A stretch of 64,000 nucleotides of DNA from Amyelois transitella (Eukaryota; Arthropoda; Insecta; Lepidoptera; Pyralidae), in contig NC_083507.1 of NCBI RefSeq assembly GCF_032362555.1, positions 809,001-873,000 on the forward strand, written 5' to 3'. The notes beneath the pieces were generated by a model. The model saw only the letters and a list, made by a program, of their open reading frames with translations, ran no database searches and was not told the origin of the DNA. Shown piece by piece: positions 11,459 through 22,100 of the stretch (within the stretch, counting starts at the first letter, position 1; each line of letters opens with the position of its first letter). A program made the position numbers and the translations under genes.

Positions 11459-11721
11459 ACATACATACATACATATAATCACGTCTATATCCCTTGCGGG
11501 GTAGACAGAGCCAACAGTCTTGCAAAGACTGATAGGTCACGTTCAGCTATTTGGCTTTAAGATAAAATTGAGATTCAAATAGTGACAGGTTGCTAGCCCA
11601 TCGCCTTAAAAAGAATCCCAAGTTTGTAAGCCTATCCCTTAGTCGCCTTTTACGACATCCATGGGGAAGAAATGGAGTGGTCCTATTCTTTTTTGTATTG
11701 GCGCCGGGAACCACACGGCAC
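11459..11721 (-). repeat. SINE-A, full length
   Basis: (CATA)n tail, AATCACGTCTATATCCCTTG, and head GCGCCGGGAACCACACGGC. Confidence 0.85.
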
Positions 11722-12110
11722 AGGAAAATGATGACAATGAAATAGCAACCTTTTTTTCAGGGGGGGTACGTTCACACCACTCCGTATGCACTACATGCGT
11801 GTTGTGACCAGGGGTGGGGCTAGTGGGGGGGGCTCGTTCGGCACAATGCGCAAACGCAAAGACGTTCGTTGCTCCCTCGCGCGGGTCGTCGACCCTTTCA
11901 CCGGCGCACGCGACTGCCACTTTCGCGATAACATAGCTAGACTTGGCGATTTAGAACGAGACAGATGTACGTTTCAGTAGGGCGCGCGAAAGGGACAACG
12001 CTGATCGAATGACCGTAGCCTCTAAGGAAAATTGTGTCTAATTAACGAAACCATTGCGTGATTACGATAATGTTTGTATCGATAACACGGTAACATCGCG
12101 ATTTGGCGGC
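11722..12110. promoter_or_regulatory. GC-rich patch, possible regulatory region
   Basis: 11755-12000 is strikingly GC-rich, with G runs, ATGCGCAAACGC, CCCTCGCGCGGGTCGTCGACC and CGGCGCACGCGACTGCC followed by ACTTTCGCG. Open frames on both strands here look like composition effects, not genes. Confidence 0.35.
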
Positions 12111-12346
12111 CTCTGTGGCGCAGCGGTAGTACTGTAGTCTGTGACACCGAAGGTCCTGGGTTGGAATCCCGGCCAGGGCATGACTAGAAAAGAACTAATT
12201 CTGATTGACCTGGGCTTGGATGTTTATCTATATAAGTATTTATGATAAAATATAGTATCGTTGAGTTAGTATCTCGTAACACAAGTCTCGAACTTACTTC
12301 GAGGCTAACTCAATCTGTGTAATTTGTCCCGTATTTATTTATTTAT
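12111..12346 (+). repeat. SINE-B, tRNA-derived, near full length
   Basis: Head GGCCTCTGTGGCGCAGCGGT and B-box-like GGGTTGGAATCC (one change), body, and a TTTATTTATTTATT tail after TTTGTCCCG. Confidence 0.85.
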
Positions 12347-12402
12347 TGGGACAATTGAAATAAAAAGCAAGCTGCCGTCACTATGAGCCTCTTAATACAT
12401 TA

Positions 12403-12651
12403 GTGCCGTGAGATTACTGGCACTAAAGAATAGGACCACTCCATCTCTTTCCCATGCCATGGATGTTGTAAAAGGCGACTAAGGGAATAAGCTCATGAAC
12501 TACGGATTCTTCTTGTAGGTGATGGGTTAGCAACCTGTCGCTATTTGAATCTCAATTCTATCATTAAGCCAAACAGTTGAACGTGGCCTCTTTGCGAGAC
12601 TGTTGGCTCTGTCTACCCCACAAGGGATATAGACGTGATTATATGTATGTA
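12403..12651 (+). repeat. SINE-A, full length with altered head
   Basis: The head reads GTGCCGTGAGATTACTGGCA; the rest runs to AGACGTGATTATATGTATGT. Confidence 0.8.
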
Positions 12652-12925
12652 ATACATGTGTCCAGTCTTGGAAGACATAGTACGTGCACAATAATTTCAC
12701 AGCGTTTAGTGGGGTTTATGCAAATAAGAGTGTACATAGATCGCTGATAATTAAATTGTGAGAACAACATCGGCTTTCAGAAGGGCTGAGCTTTCTAATC
12801 GTGCCTCGTAACACGACCCGCTGGTCATGTACCAAACAAACAAACAAGATTTATTGTAAGCTGAATGTGTTAAGGAATACTATAATCAGAAGGCTATCAG
12901 AGGTGACCGCGATACAGAAATCAAA

Positions 12926-13221
12926 TAATAAATAAATAAATATATACGGGACAAATAACACAGATTGAGTTAGCCTCGAAGTTCATGACTTGTGTTACGA
13001 GATACTAACTCAACGATACTATATTTATAATAAATATATAAGTATAAGACAGATAAACATCCATCTAATACTTATATGTTTAGTTTTATATAGATAGATA
13101 AACATCCAAGACCCAGGCCATCAGAAAAAGGTCTTTTCTCATCATGCCCTGGCTGGGATTCGAACCATCGGGACCTCCGGTGTCGCAGACAAGCGTACTA
13201 CCGCTGCGCCACACAGGCCGT
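12926..13221 (-). repeat. SINE-B, tRNA-derived, with internal insertion
   Basis: Tail AATAAATAAATAAATA, body ACGAGATACTAACTCAACGA, and head GATTCGAACC...CTGCGCCACACAGGCCGT. Extra TATATAAGTATAAGAC sequence in the middle makes it longer than its siblings. Confidence 0.8.
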
Positions 13222-13254
13222 AACAATAGTAACCGTGTGTAAAAGTCATACAAA

Positions 13255-13445
13255 CATACATACTTATAGTCGCGTCTATATCCCTTGCGGGGTAGACAGG
13301 TCAAAGGCATACCCCGGGCTCCTCCTCTCCAGAAAGGTGAGGATGCAACCGGGACAAAGCCAGGAGGAACAAGACTACAGCTGAACTTAAACTTTCAGTC
13401 CTTTCAAGACTATCGACTCTGTCTACCCCGTGAGTGATAAAGACT
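13255..13445. repeat. SINE-A fragments in opposite orientations around unrelated sequence
   Basis: 13255-13302 is a minus-strand 3' end (CGCGTCTATATCCCTTGCGG). 13385-13445 is a plus-strand 3' end (TTTCAAGACTATCGACTCTG). The ~80 bp between resembles neither. Confidence 0.6.
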
Positions 13446-13570
13446 TTAAGTAATTTATGTAAGTATGGGTTAGGTGGTTCCTCGCTCGCGTGGAACTGGC
13501 CCCAGTGACTATATCCCACCTATTAAAATAATTTTGTCCCAAATATTTTTCACGATTTGAGCTTGTTCAA

Positions 13571-13686
13571 TCTATACTAATATTATAAAGCTGAAGAGTT
13601 TGTGTGTTTGTTTGAACGCGCTAATCTCAGGAATAACTGGTTCGAATTGAAAAATTCTTTTTGTGTTGAATAGACCATTTATCGAG
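13571..13686 (+). mobile_element. Lep1-type Helitron, 3'-truncated
   Basis: TCTATACTAATATTATAAAG through ACCATTTATCGAGG; it then switches to an unrelated TTTGTTTTTTATTTTTGTTA stretch. Confidence 0.7.
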
Positions 13687-13795
13687 GTAGGTAGAGTGAT
13701 TTTGTTTTTTATTTTTGTTACTTGTGGCGTATAGATTTTGTCACATACATCAAATAATTGCACAAAGTACATCCAAAAAATCATGCCGCTTTCTC

Positions 13796-13905
13796 GGAAG
13801 AGTAGGACTGAGACTACGTCTTTCCAATTTCAACGCTACCTGCATAATTCTTTCGCTTCATTCGTCTTCATAACTCCCTTCATGCAAGTCGGTAACTGCA
13901 CTTTT
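13796..13905 (-). repeat. RTE-L LINE 3' fragment, diverged
   Basis: TTCTTTCGCTTCATTCGTC and CATAACTCCCTTCATGCAAG match the antisense of the RTE-L C-terminal coding region. Confidence 0.6.
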
Positions 13906-14989
13906 GATACGTGCAGAATGATCACAAAATTATGCAAAACGTGGTAAAAGGAGTGACCAGCCAGCACAAGAGTGACCCCTCCCCCCTCACTGTCACTTTC
14001 TGCTGGTGAAAGGAAATCTCCCATCGCATTGAAATTTAAGGCTTTAAGCTGCTTTCTTGAACGAGGTGTGATCAAGGACAATGCAATGGCTAAATAATAA
14101 GTTTTAACGACCATATTTGACTTTTTTAAATTATTTGGATGTAATTTTATGTTGTTTTATTTACGAGTTAAATCAATGAGAATTTAAGTTTCAGTAAAAT
14201 ACTCGTATTAACAAAACGCGTTTTTAAGTGACAGTGTGCTTTTCAAATTAAATTTAATTAAAATTCTAAGATTTTACAAATTTAATTTATAATTTTTTTT
14301 AAAGGGTCTCCAATGTGACAAACAAATTTTAACAGCTTTAAAATTTTATTAAATATTTTAAGAAAATAAATATATATTTTTTTTACATAATATATAATAT
14401 AATTTTTCTCCTAGTCCTAGTACACGCTCCTTATCCGTTTTTATTTTGCTAAATAACAATTTCAGCATCATACATCTGACCTAAGCCCAAGATCAACTAC
14501 CATAGACAACAATTCTTTAGTAAAAAAAACTAGGCCACTTCAAACCTCTTTCAAAACTTTTTTATTTTTCGAATCAGCACCGAGATAACAGCGGAAAGTG
14601 CCAGTAACAAAAAGGTTTTCTTTTTTAAAGTGAATAATTTCATTCAACACTGTATGTAGATCAGTCGTCGAGGCTCGAGTGTGTTATTTGGTATATAAAT
14701 TAAATAAATACGAAGGTACCTCAATGGCCGTCAAGTAAGGTCGACACGTAACGCCGAACATGCCCTGCACTATGGTTTCTGAATGGTGCTGAATAAAATG
14801 CTTGTTCTTTTTAGCCGTCTACGATGAAGCAAAAGGGAGGGTTATGATTTTGACCTGTAGGTTCATTTGTTCTCTCATAACTTCTAAACCAGTTTAATTA
14901 TGCAATTTTTCATGTTAGTAATGTAATTGTTTCTTAGATAGTAGTTGTACCTCGGATTTAGAAAATACTCACCGTATTTTCTATATACA
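13906..14989. other. AT-rich intergenic sequence, no gene seen
   Basis: A small GC-rich patch lies at 13970-14010 (CCCCTCCCCCCTCACTGTCA). The remainder is AT-rich without recognisable exons. Confidence 0.4.
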
Positions 14990-15118
14990 AACATTATCAC
15001 GTTTTCATCGCTAACGTGGTAGACAGCGCCAAATGTCTTGAAAAGATTGTAAGGCCATGTTCAACTGTATGGCTTAATGATGGAATTAAAATTCAAATAG
15101 GGACAGGTTGCTCACCTC
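14990..15118 (-). repeat. SINE-A, old 3' fragment
   Basis: AACATTATCACGTTTTCATC, GTCTTGAAAAGATTG and GGGACAGGTTGCTCACC are recognisable. Confidence 0.6.
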
Positions 15119-16909
15119 AATTATCAGGATATTAATAAAAACTATACAAATATTTGAAAAGATATTAAATTATTAATACGAATTAAAGCATTGTACCAAC
15201 ATAATACATTATGGTTAAGGCTTTAAATTGAACCTTGCGCGTGACCTTTATTTTAAATATCAGTTTTAAGACTCATGGTATTTTCCATATCATGAAGTCA
15301 TTTTTAGATAACAATTCTTTATTTAAGCGTTACAAAAATATAATAACCTGGTTACTAAAATCCAGGCTACAGGGTGGCACATCAAAATTCATTACCTATG
15401 GTATATAAAAAGTAGCGATTTTTCTATTTCAGCTAAATTAATTCTTTGTATAAATGTGTATCAACTAGTAAACAATTAATTGTATTAGAATCTTCAATTA
15501 ATTAATTCAAGTAATTAACTAAAATAATTATGCTTACTTATGTGTGAGTTGTAATTGTATTGTAAGTTGGTACCTAATTATACAATAATAAGGTCACGGA
15601 TTGCTCCATTGTTTAATGCACGTAGCTGGGCTGGTCAGACCAACGGTTTGAATAAGAAGATTACAACAAGGCCACCAAAAAATCCTACCTTCGTATAAAA
15701 AATCGCGAGCCATGACAATGTCCTAAATAAATACTACAAAAATGGCAACACGCCTACAAAGATAATAAACGCGTCCACTAATTTAGCATTAAAACGAAGG
15801 TCGCATCGCCTCACATCAATATTAATTTAGTTAGGTATAAGTAGAACGCAAATACTCACAGTACATGACGTATGCATAACCGACCTAAAAAAAAATGCAA
15901 CCATCGACAAATTTTCAATGAGAAAAACTGTCAAACTGCAAAGCGCGCGAAAATGTTCACACTATCGCGAAATTTTGGCCGCGATGAGCAGTTACGCAAA
16001 TTGTAAAGAGTTTTGCTCAGTGTATTATTTATTGATTGTTGAAAAACAATGGCGGGCGCTCGCTGGCAGTGAGTCAGTGGGTCAAGGGTGCGCTGGCCTA
16101 GTTACGCAGCAGCGCGCCGAAATTCGCGGGCTCACAGTTGCTAACCTCAAAAAGTAGGGAGGGGCCACGCGAATAATGCATTTCATGTTAAGTACTGAAT
16201 ATTTTTACATTTAAGTAGTTAATTTTCATTGTATTTTCTCATGGCCTGTTGTTTTAAATATCATAACTAAGTTTGAAGAAAATACCGAAGTTATATTTTT
16301 AGATTTTGTCTCCAAAATATGCATTTCTACGATATTCAAGATTTTTTTTCACGATATACGCATTAATATAGCTGTTAAGTTCTAACTTTTGGCTGGGAGT
16401 TCTCTTTCATGGGGCTTTTAGGGGATGACCACATACTAAAAGATGTCAATTAATTAGTTTCACGGGTTTAATTCTTCTATGTCAAATCGTCTAAATTATA
16501 TACAGATTTCGTCACTAATCTTAAATCATCGATTACATTTTCCCAAACTGTCACATCACTAGTGGAATGGGCCAGCTTTGAAGTCTCTTTACGTAACCCA
16601 AGTTTAAGGCCAACTAGATTTCGGCCCAACAGTGAGCGGGGCACCCACAGCATATGTAATGTATGCAGGTGGCTTGCAACAAATGCCGCTTTCAAATACG
16701 TATGCATAATTTCACCTACTTGAGAGTTATAATGTCAGTGTTATATCATCATATCTTATAATTATTATTATTTTGTTAACAACTTTATATTTAATCCCGA
16801 CTAACGCGAAAGTGAGTTTGAATATTTTTATTAGTTACGTCTTCGCGCTTTTAATTTGTAAATATTTTACCCAAATAAGAATAATATTTGTGATTCCTGT
16901 TGTTTTTGA
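15119..16909. other. intergenic sequence, no gene seen, with a GC-rich patch
   Basis: 15935-16160 is CpG-richer (AATGGCGGGCGCTCGCTGGC, CAGCAGCGCGCCGAAATTCG). The remainder is AT-rich. Open frames at 15918-16157 and 16477-16707 have no family resemblance. Confidence 0.4.
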
Positions 16910-17040
16910 TGATGCGCTAGCACTATTTGAATCTCAATGTCATCATTTAGCTATAGAGCTGAACGTAATAATGTAACCTACCAGACTTTTTGAGACTGTT
17001 GGCTCTGTTTATTCCGTACAATGGGTGACGTGATAAATAT
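16910..17040 (+). repeat. SINE-A, old 3' fragment
   Basis: TGCGCTAGCACTATTTGAATC through GAGACTGTTGGCTCTGTTTA to GGGTGACGTGATAA. Confidence 0.6.
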
Positions 17041-17210
17041 GTATTATACTACCTCCTAGAAGAGATTTCTTTAGAAATAAGTAGTGACTTTGTAAAAAGT
17101 TTTCTTTAGTTCATATTCTTTGTCTTTTTCTTCTTGTACATACAAAAAGTAATGAAGCTTCTTAAAATCTTTGAAAAGTAAAAGTGTGAATCAAATAAAT
17201 GATCGATCAT
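17041..17210 (+). repeat. diverged LINE 3'-end fragment (type F)
   Basis: TAGAAGAGATTTCTTTAGAAATAAGTAGTG matches the block at 32370-32420 and 48480-48525 (GCTGGAAGAAATTTC...AAATAAGTAGTGCCC), a recurring non-coding 3' end that I take to be LINE-derived. Confidence 0.5.
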
Positions 17211-17515
17211 GTAACTACGTCTACCACCAATTCGTGGTATAATATGCAAGTTTAAAATAATATAACAAAAAATAAATTAAAAAAATTAACTCACTTCGTA
17301 ATAATTGTGTACTGACTAAAACATTTACAATGAAACATAATCACAATAACCTTCTCTTCTCACCGAATGTCGGAACGTCAAGGTGAAATGCACTAACGCC
17401 ATCTCTTATCGAGTAGCCGAACTAACATCCTGTTATTTCGTTACCTTGACCGCCTGAAGTCTGAAGGATATTGATAAAACAAATTGCTATTGCCGTGTAA
17501 TTATTTTGTAAAACA

Positions 17516-18865
17516 ATGGAAGATCCAGATAAGAAAATAAGTGTTTTATGTCTAGGCCCCAAAGGTTCAGGCAAAACTACGTTATTGAAGAAACTGCAAA
17601 ACGCTGAAGGTATTGATTATACCTACAGTCCCGTGCCAACAATAGGGACTAACATTTACGATGTACATTATTTTAATAAACACGGGAAGAAACAGGTGCT
17701 GTCGGTGAGAGAAGTCGGGGGAGAGATGGCGCCACTGTGGGGGAACTATTTGGACGGAGTGGAAAAGGTAAAATGGTTAAATAATTGCGATTTTGTCTGG
17801 ATTTTGATACTTGACGGCTAAGACTACATCTTTCCACTTGCCACGATCTCTGCATACTTCTTTCGCTTCATCCACATTCATAACTCCCTTCATGCAAGCT
17901 CGGCGATTTGATTCTTTGCCAGGTTTAACTCTTTGCCTGGTTAAATAAATGTATAAAGATTCAAAATATGATGTGACAGGTTTTGTTGGCAATCTCCTAA
18001 AAAGTACTAATTTTTAGGATTATTAGCGTCTCCCACATGTAAATATTTTATGTAATGTTACATTTAAAAATAAAGTTTTGTCTTTTATATAACTACTTAC
18101 GTTAGTATTTTTAATACTAAAAATATTCCATGCATCCAATAAGGGGTAAACTGTTAATACTGTTAAATGTATTTTCATCTACACGTCTTCACATTTACGC
18201 ATTAAATACTTTATGTTTGAGTTTGTTAACACAGAGGTTTTTCATTTATAGTCTTTAGAAGGCCTAGTAAAAAAATTCTTGATGGTATGTATTTTCAAAA
18301 GAATTCTCAATTTTAACCCCAAAAATGTATTTTGCAGATAATATACGTGGTCGACACTTCAAATCTTTGCCAGATATCTGCAGCCGCTGTTCTTCTGTAC
18401 ACTCTTCTAGCAGAACCACGGCTAAGGACTGCTAAGGTATTCTACTAATTGATAAAGAAAAGTCGATTCCCCCGTCTGTTCCTACGTCTGTTTGTATGTA
18501 TGCTTAGATCTTAAAAACGCCACAACTGATTTTGATGCAGTTTTTTTTATTAAATAGAGTGATTTAAGAGGAAGGTTTTTATGTATGAATGCTAAAATCA
18601 GCCAGCGGAACTGCGTGTCAAACCTATTTAAATAATTATAATTAATCGTAACTTCCAGTTCATTCTAGTGTTGAGCAAGATGGACGCGGCTTACCGTCAG
18701 ATGCGCAACGAAGCGCTACTCATGCTGCAGCACGCGCGGCTCAGCAAGGAACTGAAGAATGCTCCAAGGTTGCTGGAGACGTCTCCGCTCACTGGCGAGG
18801 GCATTGAAGAGTTGAGAGCTTTTCTGGCAGAGCCCGTCAAATCTCCTTTAAAGATTAACAATTAG
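17516..18865 (+). CDS. Arl16: ARL16-like small GTPase (ADP-ribosylation factor-like 16), 3 exons
   Basis: Exons 17516-17767, 18338-18436 and 18659-18865 join in phase 0 with GT/AG borders (donors GTAAAA and GTATTC, acceptors TTTGCAG and CTTCCAG) and give 185 residues. The P-loop GPKGSGKT is at residues 14-21, the switch-I PTIGTN at 41-46, the G3 position reads REVGG (65-69) instead of the usual DxxG, and the G4 position reads SKMD (123-126) instead of NKxD. The P-loop, PTxGTN, RE(L/V)GG and overall order match my memory of ARL16 rather than ARF1 or other ARLs. The second residue is Glu, so there is no N-myristoylation glycine. ARL16 has been linked to cilia and Golgi trafficking in mammals; the role here is inferred. 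Intron 1 holds an RTE-L LINE fragment and intron 2 a Helitron-like remnant. The start was chosen because the P-loop follows at once and no upstream in-frame alternative was seen. Confidence 0.85.
17817..17935 (-). repeat. RTE-L LINE 3' fragment in ARL16 intron 1
   Basis: CCACTTGCCACGATCTCTGC, TTCGCTTCATCCACATTCAT and CATGCAAGCTCGGCG are the antisense of the RTE-L end. It starts about 50 bp after the intron donor. Confidence 0.8.
18455..18605. repeat. Helitron-like relic in ARL16 intron 2
   Basis: ACAACTGATTTTGATGCAG and TAGAGTGATTTAAGAGGAAG match wording (AACCGCATCAAAATCC, TTGAATCACTCTACC) also seen at 26680-26850 in reverse. Ends not defined. Confidence 0.5.
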
Positions 18866-19026
18866 TAGAAAATTTTTATTAAAAATGCTTTGTTTATAAC
18901 TGTTTTTATGTGCAGTTCAGTTAGAAACCCCAGAAATAAGCCGCTTTCCTTGGGCTGTGAGGCCGCATTGATTTGTGTCTCTAAGTTAGAAAAAAAATCA
19001 AACTGTCACTGTCAAAAGGTTAAAAT

Positions 19027-19032
19027 AATAAA
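19027..19032 (+). terminator. candidate ARL16 polyadenylation signal
   Basis: AATAAA lies about 160 bp after the ARL16 stop and about 115 bp before the zinc-finger start codon, so ARL16 transcripts could end here. This is motif-only evidence in an AT-rich stretch. Confidence 0.35.
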
Positions 19033-19145
19033 AAAATCAATATATTTCATTTCAATCAAAACAAAGTTGTTTACATTTCTTAGAATTAAGAATTTTATTT
19101 TATTTCTTTTAAATAATAGCAATAGGTCGAAAAAGTATTGAAATT

Positions 19146-22100
19146 ATGGATGTTTCAAAAGTTTGCCGTAGTTGTATGAAAGAAGTTGCTTCTTGGGAAC
19201 GAGAAAACTTCAACCCTAAAGCCGTGGAGATGTTCTGTTTTTGTACAAACATCAAGGTATGTAAATTATAATATAATATAAATTACCAATAAAATTACAT
19301 CTGAACGTGTTACTACAGTTTTTTAAGACTGTTGGCTCTGTCTTGCCCGCGAGGGATATAGACGTGTCTATATGTATGTATGTACCAATTAGATATGTTC
19401 ACCTTATTAGGATTCCTCTTTATATTTCTACTATCCGCCTTCAAATCTTTGTAAATTTTAACATACTAATTTATTCCAATGTTAAAGCATTTAGTAGTTT
19501 TTTTGTGAAAGAATAATAGACACATACATGCACTCATACTTACAAACTTTTGTATTTTTAATAATATTTATAAATAATTAATATAAACAAATAAATTTTA
19601 GAAACTCTCCTACTAAAATTTATAAATAAAATAAAATATTTATGTATATTTATAAAGATATGAAACTTATTTCATATCTACAGATATCAGATGAAGACAA
19701 ACTGCCTCGTCAGTTCTGCTATGATTGCATCATCAAGATCGAATCGTCATTCACATTCATTACGGAAGCTCAGAAAGTTAATGTCACCCTCAAAAATATA
19801 ATTTCACGAGCCATAACAAGCATTATCGTAGAACCTGAGAGCCACAGTAAAAGTGTATGTAATATTAAGCTAACGTTACCAGATTATAAATTAAGTACGT
19901 CAGCCGACGATTATAGTGAGCCCTTATTCGAAGATCGTCATGATTTTAATATAGAAACTGATATAAATAAAGAAACGAAACTAACTGAACAAATAATTAT
20001 TAATAATGATGAGAAAGAACAAAAAAATGAATTAAAAAATACAAATGAAAGTGAGAATATAAAACAATCATGCCCAGTTTGCAGAAAAACATTTACGTCT
20101 AAAACATGGTTCGATAAACACGTGGAGAAGCAACATAATACACATAAATGTACACAGTGTCCCAAATGTAAGTTTATATTAACTTTTATAGAATAGAATA
20201 GATTTATTTTGTGACGTGTGTGGTTCCCGGCACCAATATAAAAAAGAACGGGACCACTCCATCTCTTTCCCCATGCTTGTCGTAAAAGGCGACTAAGGGG
20301 ATAGGCTTACAAACTTGGGATTCTTTTTTAGGCGATGGACTAGCAACCTGTCACTTTTTGAATCTCATACATACATACATACATATGGTCACGTCTATAT
20401 CCCTTGCGGCGTAGACAGAGCCAACAGTCTTGAAAAGACTGAATGGCCACGTTCAGCTATTTGGCTTAATGATGGAATTGAGATTCAAATAGTGACAGGT
20501 TGCTAACCCAATGCCTAAAAAAGAATCCCAAGTTTGTAAGCCTATCCCTTAGTCGCCTTTTACGACATCCATGGGAAAGAGATGGAGTGGTCCTATTCTT
20601 TTTTGTGTTGGTGCCGGGAACCACACAGCACATTTGATTTGAATCTCAAGTCTATCATTAAGCCAAACAGCTGAACGTGGCCGATCATTCTTTTCGAGAC
20701 TGTTGGCTCAGTCTACCCCGCAATGGATATAGACTTGACCATATGTATGTATGTATGTAAAGAATGTTTAAAAGAAAACAAAATTGACCAATTTTTTTAT
20801 TCCAGCATTTGCCAAGAAGTCTCAACTTGCGTACCACGCCACGTCCCACTCCGATGAACGCCAGTACGCATGCCCAGTGGCCGACTGCGGCAAAACGTAC
20901 AAGAGGAGTAAGGAACTAACTAGCCACGCTCGTACACACGCTGATGTCAGGCCGTACGCTTGCGACAAATGCTCGATGAGGTATGAACATACATACATAC
21001 ATATGGTCACGTCCATATCCCTTGCGGGGTAGACAGAACCAAACAGTCTTGAAAAGACTGAATGGCCACGTTCAGCTTAATTTGGCTTAATGATAGATTT
21101 GAGATTCAAATAGTGACAGGTTGCTGGCCCATCGCCTAAAAATAAGAATCTCAAGTTTGTAAGCCTGTCCCTTAGTCGCCTTTCACGACATCCATGGGAA
21201 AAAGATGGAGTGGTCCTATTCTTTTTTGTACTGGTGCCGGGAACCACACGGCGCCTGTACATAACTTCGAAAATAGTCTTTGGTACATGGCTGGATTATA
21301 TGTATGTATGTCTGTATCTTGATCAAATTAAGGACGTCCTGGTGAAGGGTCAGGTCAAAAGTACCCGAAACCGCCGAGCTTGCATGAAGAGAGTTATGAA
21401 TGTGGATGAAGCGAAGGAAATATGCAGAGATCGTGTCAAGTGGAAAGAGGTAGTCTCTGCCTACCCCTCCGGGAAAGAGGCGTGATTTTATGTATGTATG
21501 TCTGTATAAGGAATGTTGAAGGTTCTATAAGTTCACGTTTACTTTTCAGGTTTAAACTGAAAAGCGTGCTGAAAGGCCACATGAAGGTCCACGAGGGTAG
21601 CAAGCAGCACCTCTGCTACCACTGCGGATGGAGTTTCAAACAAAGTAACCATTTAAAGTCATAGAAACGCCGCGTGGTTTCCGACGTTTTGGAATAGAAC
21701 CATTCACCCGTGGTAGAATAGAACCACTCCCATATCTTAACCGTGAATGTCGTAAAAGGTGACTAAGGGATAGGCTTATAAATTTGAGATTCCTTTTGTT
21801 GGCGATGGGCTAGCAACCTGTCACTATTTGAATCTCAATTCCGTTGTAAAGCCTAACTGCTGAACGTGGCCTATAAATCTTTTCATGAATGTAAGCTCTG
21901 TCTACCCCGCAAGAGATAAAGATGTCATTATATGCATGTATGTATGTATTTTCATTTGAAGAGTACTCGAACCGGCAAGTTTGCAGGCAGAGAGTTACGA
22001 ATGTGAATAAATAAATATATGCCTACGGGACAAATTACACAGATTGAGTAAGCCTCGATGTAAATTCGAGACTTGTGTTACGAGATACTAACTCAACGAT

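Noticed and set aside
11639-11980. Open frames on both strands in the GC-rich patch
   Set aside because: Overlapping frames are expected from few stop codons in GC-rich DNA; no motif, splice sites or codon pattern, and one frame starts in SINE-A.
16477-16707. 76-residue minus-strand frame
   Set aside because: No motif or splice partner found and no supporting context.
18890-19141. 83-residue frame between ARL16 and the zinc-finger gene
   Set aside because: Low-complexity Lys/Phe/Asn composition in AT-rich DNA containing the candidate poly(A) signal.
21645-21664. Stop codon after KQSNHLKS in zinc-finger exon 4
   Set aside because: The GTAACC donor at 21645 restores the finger as KQIGNLKVHMRIH with exon 5, so the stop is intronic.
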